Below are positions 34,051 to 34,641 of a DNA stretch of 34,641 nt, one piece after another. How positions within the stretch are numbered: position 1 is the stretch's first letter; every line of letters begins with the position of its first letter. Source of the DNA: Phycisphaerae bacterium. GTDB lineage: Bacteria > Planctomycetota > Phycisphaerae > Sedimentisphaerales > Anaerobacaceae. The DNA lies in contig JAAYBV010000016.1 of NCBI GenBank assembly GCA_012744475.1, forward strand, positions 1-34,641, given 5' to 3'. Position numbers and translations under genes: made by a program. The notes below the pieces were generated by a model. The model had not been told where the DNA came from, did not search any database, and worked only from the letters and a program-made list of their open reading frames with translations.

Positions 34051-34471
34051 CAGGAGACCTGGCCGATGACCGCCATGCACAACACGCGACGCGATTTCCT
34101 CCGGATGGCCGGTTGTGTCGCGGGCATCATGCCCGCCATGCAAGGGCCCGACGCCCTCGCCACAACACCTGCTCACGCGGCGGAAACTCAAAACGAGGAA
34201 TCCATCCGTGAGGAGTTCTTCCTTCGGCGCGAAGAACTGACGCTGAAGTTCCGCCACACGGGGGCCCAGCGCCGCCTGTCGTTCGCCAGGTTCAAAGGCA
34301 CGCCACAGGCGTGGAAGAAGGCGTGCCGCGACAAGCTGGCAGAGCTGATCGGCTTCTCGAAGCCGGCGCCGTGCCGGGCAAAAAAGGCCGACTGGAAGTC
34401 TTGTAGCCAAATCCGAAATTCGAATACCGAAATGCGAAACAAGCCCGAAAGCCCAAAGCCTCAAATCCGAA

Positions 34472-34487
34472 TCCCGGCGCGCCGGGA
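34472..34487. repeat. 16-bp perfect palindrome TCCCGGCGCGCCGGGA
   Basis: The palindrome lies inside the type C repeat, next to its inner arm. The identical 16 bp also occur at 32399-32414, within the end of the PurF-family gene. Confidence 0.5.
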
Positions 34488-34499
34488 CGGCCGGGGTGG

Positions 34500-34525
34500 T
34501 AGGGGCGAATCATCATTCGCCCGTA
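34500..34525. repeat. Type B palindromic repeat, second copy
   Basis: TAGGGGCGAAT (34500-34510), a 4-nt loop CATC, and ATTCGCCCGTA (34515-34525). One pair in the stem is mismatched compared with the perfect copy at 10050-10075. It sits in the centre of the type C repeat. Confidence 0.75.
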
Positions 34526-34628
34526 CCGGGGACATTCGGATTTCCTTCATTCGAATTTGTTTCGGATTTCGCGTTTCGTGCTTCGAGTTTCCCGTTTTAG
34601 TGTTTCGCATTTCAGGCCGAAGGTGAAC

Positions 34629-34641
34629 GGTGGGCACGGCG
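34629..34641. repeat. Partial type A repeat at the right window edge
   Basis: GGTGGGCACGGCG matches 12 of 13 bases of the inverted form of the left arm of the 7106-7161 repeat and is cut by the window end. The match is short, but its position directly after other repeats supports it. Confidence 0.4.

Larger units (their letters stand above)
34405..34615. repeat. Long imperfect inverted repeat (type C) inside the esterase frame
   Basis: The region is rich in TCCGAAAT/ATTCGAAT words. A 13-bp arm at 34429-34441 (GAAATGCGAAACA) has its exact reverse complement at 34601-34613. A 10-bp arm AAATCCGAAT at 34463-34472 has its reverse complement at 34534-34543. ATTCGAAT occurs at 34418-34425 and 34549-34556. 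The arms enclose a type B palindrome (34500-34525) and a 16-bp palindrome (34472-34487). Base composition is unlike the GC-rich flanks. The outer ends are approximate. Confidence 0.75.
34066..34626 (+). pseudogene. N-terminal part of a Tat-exported alpha/beta-hydrolase (acetyl xylan esterase-like), interrupted by a repeat
   Basis: AGGAG lies 9 nt before the ATG at 34066. The first 108 residues look genuine: a Tat signal (NTRRDFLRMAGCVAGIMPAM), then the start of the secreted abhydrolase/acetyl xylan esterase type seen next to glycosidases (REEFFLRREELTLKFRHTG, FKGTPQAWKKACRDKLAELIG). From about 34400 the sequence becomes a low-complexity inverted repeat (type C); the frame stays open through it by chance (SQIRNSNTEMRNKPESP) and ends at 34626 without GxSxG or the rest of the hydrolase. 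The gene is therefore truncated or broken. Whether the rest lies beyond the right edge cannot be seen. Confidence 0.65.

Noticed and set aside
32434-34464. Minus-strand frame of 676 codons
   Set aside because: Opposite the GH51-like gene with its catalytic motifs.
1-34641. tRNA, rRNA, CRISPR, integrase or transposase genes
   Set aside because: Looked for characteristic arms, repeat-spacer periodicity and DDE or tyrosine-recombinase motifs; none seen by eye.

Overview
The window looks like a chromosomal segment of a GC-rich planctomycete, most likely Phycisphaerae (Sedimentisphaerales-like). This rests on the secreted discoidin plus LamG-like protein at the left edge, the Tat-exported and Sec-exported carbohydrate-active enzymes, an ECF sigma factor with a membrane-spanning C-terminal extension, a secreted leucine-rich-repeat protein, and three kinds of short palindromic intergenic repeat. 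No rRNA, tRNA, CRISPR array, transposase, integrase or phage gene was seen.

Layout. 1-1942 (-): truncated secreted discoidin/LamG-type protein. 2130-4770 (-): operon pgsA-ribBA-lipoprotein, divergent from a solitary GspF/PilC-like membrane gene (4937-5908, +). 5884-6279 (-): TM1367-type cyclophilin-like protein, divergent from pdxJ-dapA (6387-8063, +). 8080-11275 (-): membrane-tethered ECF sigma factor followed by an LRR protein, with a palindromic repeat between them. 11375-11998 (-): MarC-family membrane protein. 12250-17776 (+): secreted glycan-degradation cluster (GH2 enzyme, SGNH hydrolase, Tat-exported putative six-hairpin glycosidase-like protein), then an exported glutathione peroxidase. 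18480-20805 (-): carboxypeptidase-regulatory-repeat protein with a cysteine-less redoxin-like domain, followed by a possible 23-residue membrane peptide. 20974-22699 (+): voltage-gated potassium-channel-like protein with a C-terminal zinc ribbon, then an outer-membrane beta-barrel protein. 22792-24465 (-): duplicated-domain secreted protein and a STAS protein. 24788-30618 (-): core information genes rplS, yraN, tatD, dnaG and rpoD. 30950-34626 (+): PurF-family protein whose glutaminase nucleophile is Ser instead of Cys, a Tat-exported GH51-like arabinofuranosidase, and a Tat-exported esterase whose reading frame runs into a repeat element.

How the genes work together. Housekeeping blocks (riboflavin, phospholipid, pyridoxal phosphate, lysine/peptidoglycan, replication and transcription) alternate with secreted polysaccharide-degradation genes. 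Two compact divergent promoter regions (4816-4867 and 6312-6358) have overlapping predicted elements, and several strong hairpin terminators separate the blocks. The observations most worth following are the Ser-for-Cys PurF homologue, the tethered sigma/LRR pair, the 23-codon membrane ORF, and the nested repeat insertion that breaks the esterase gene. All promoters, terminators and family assignments were read by eye; no search or folding program was run.
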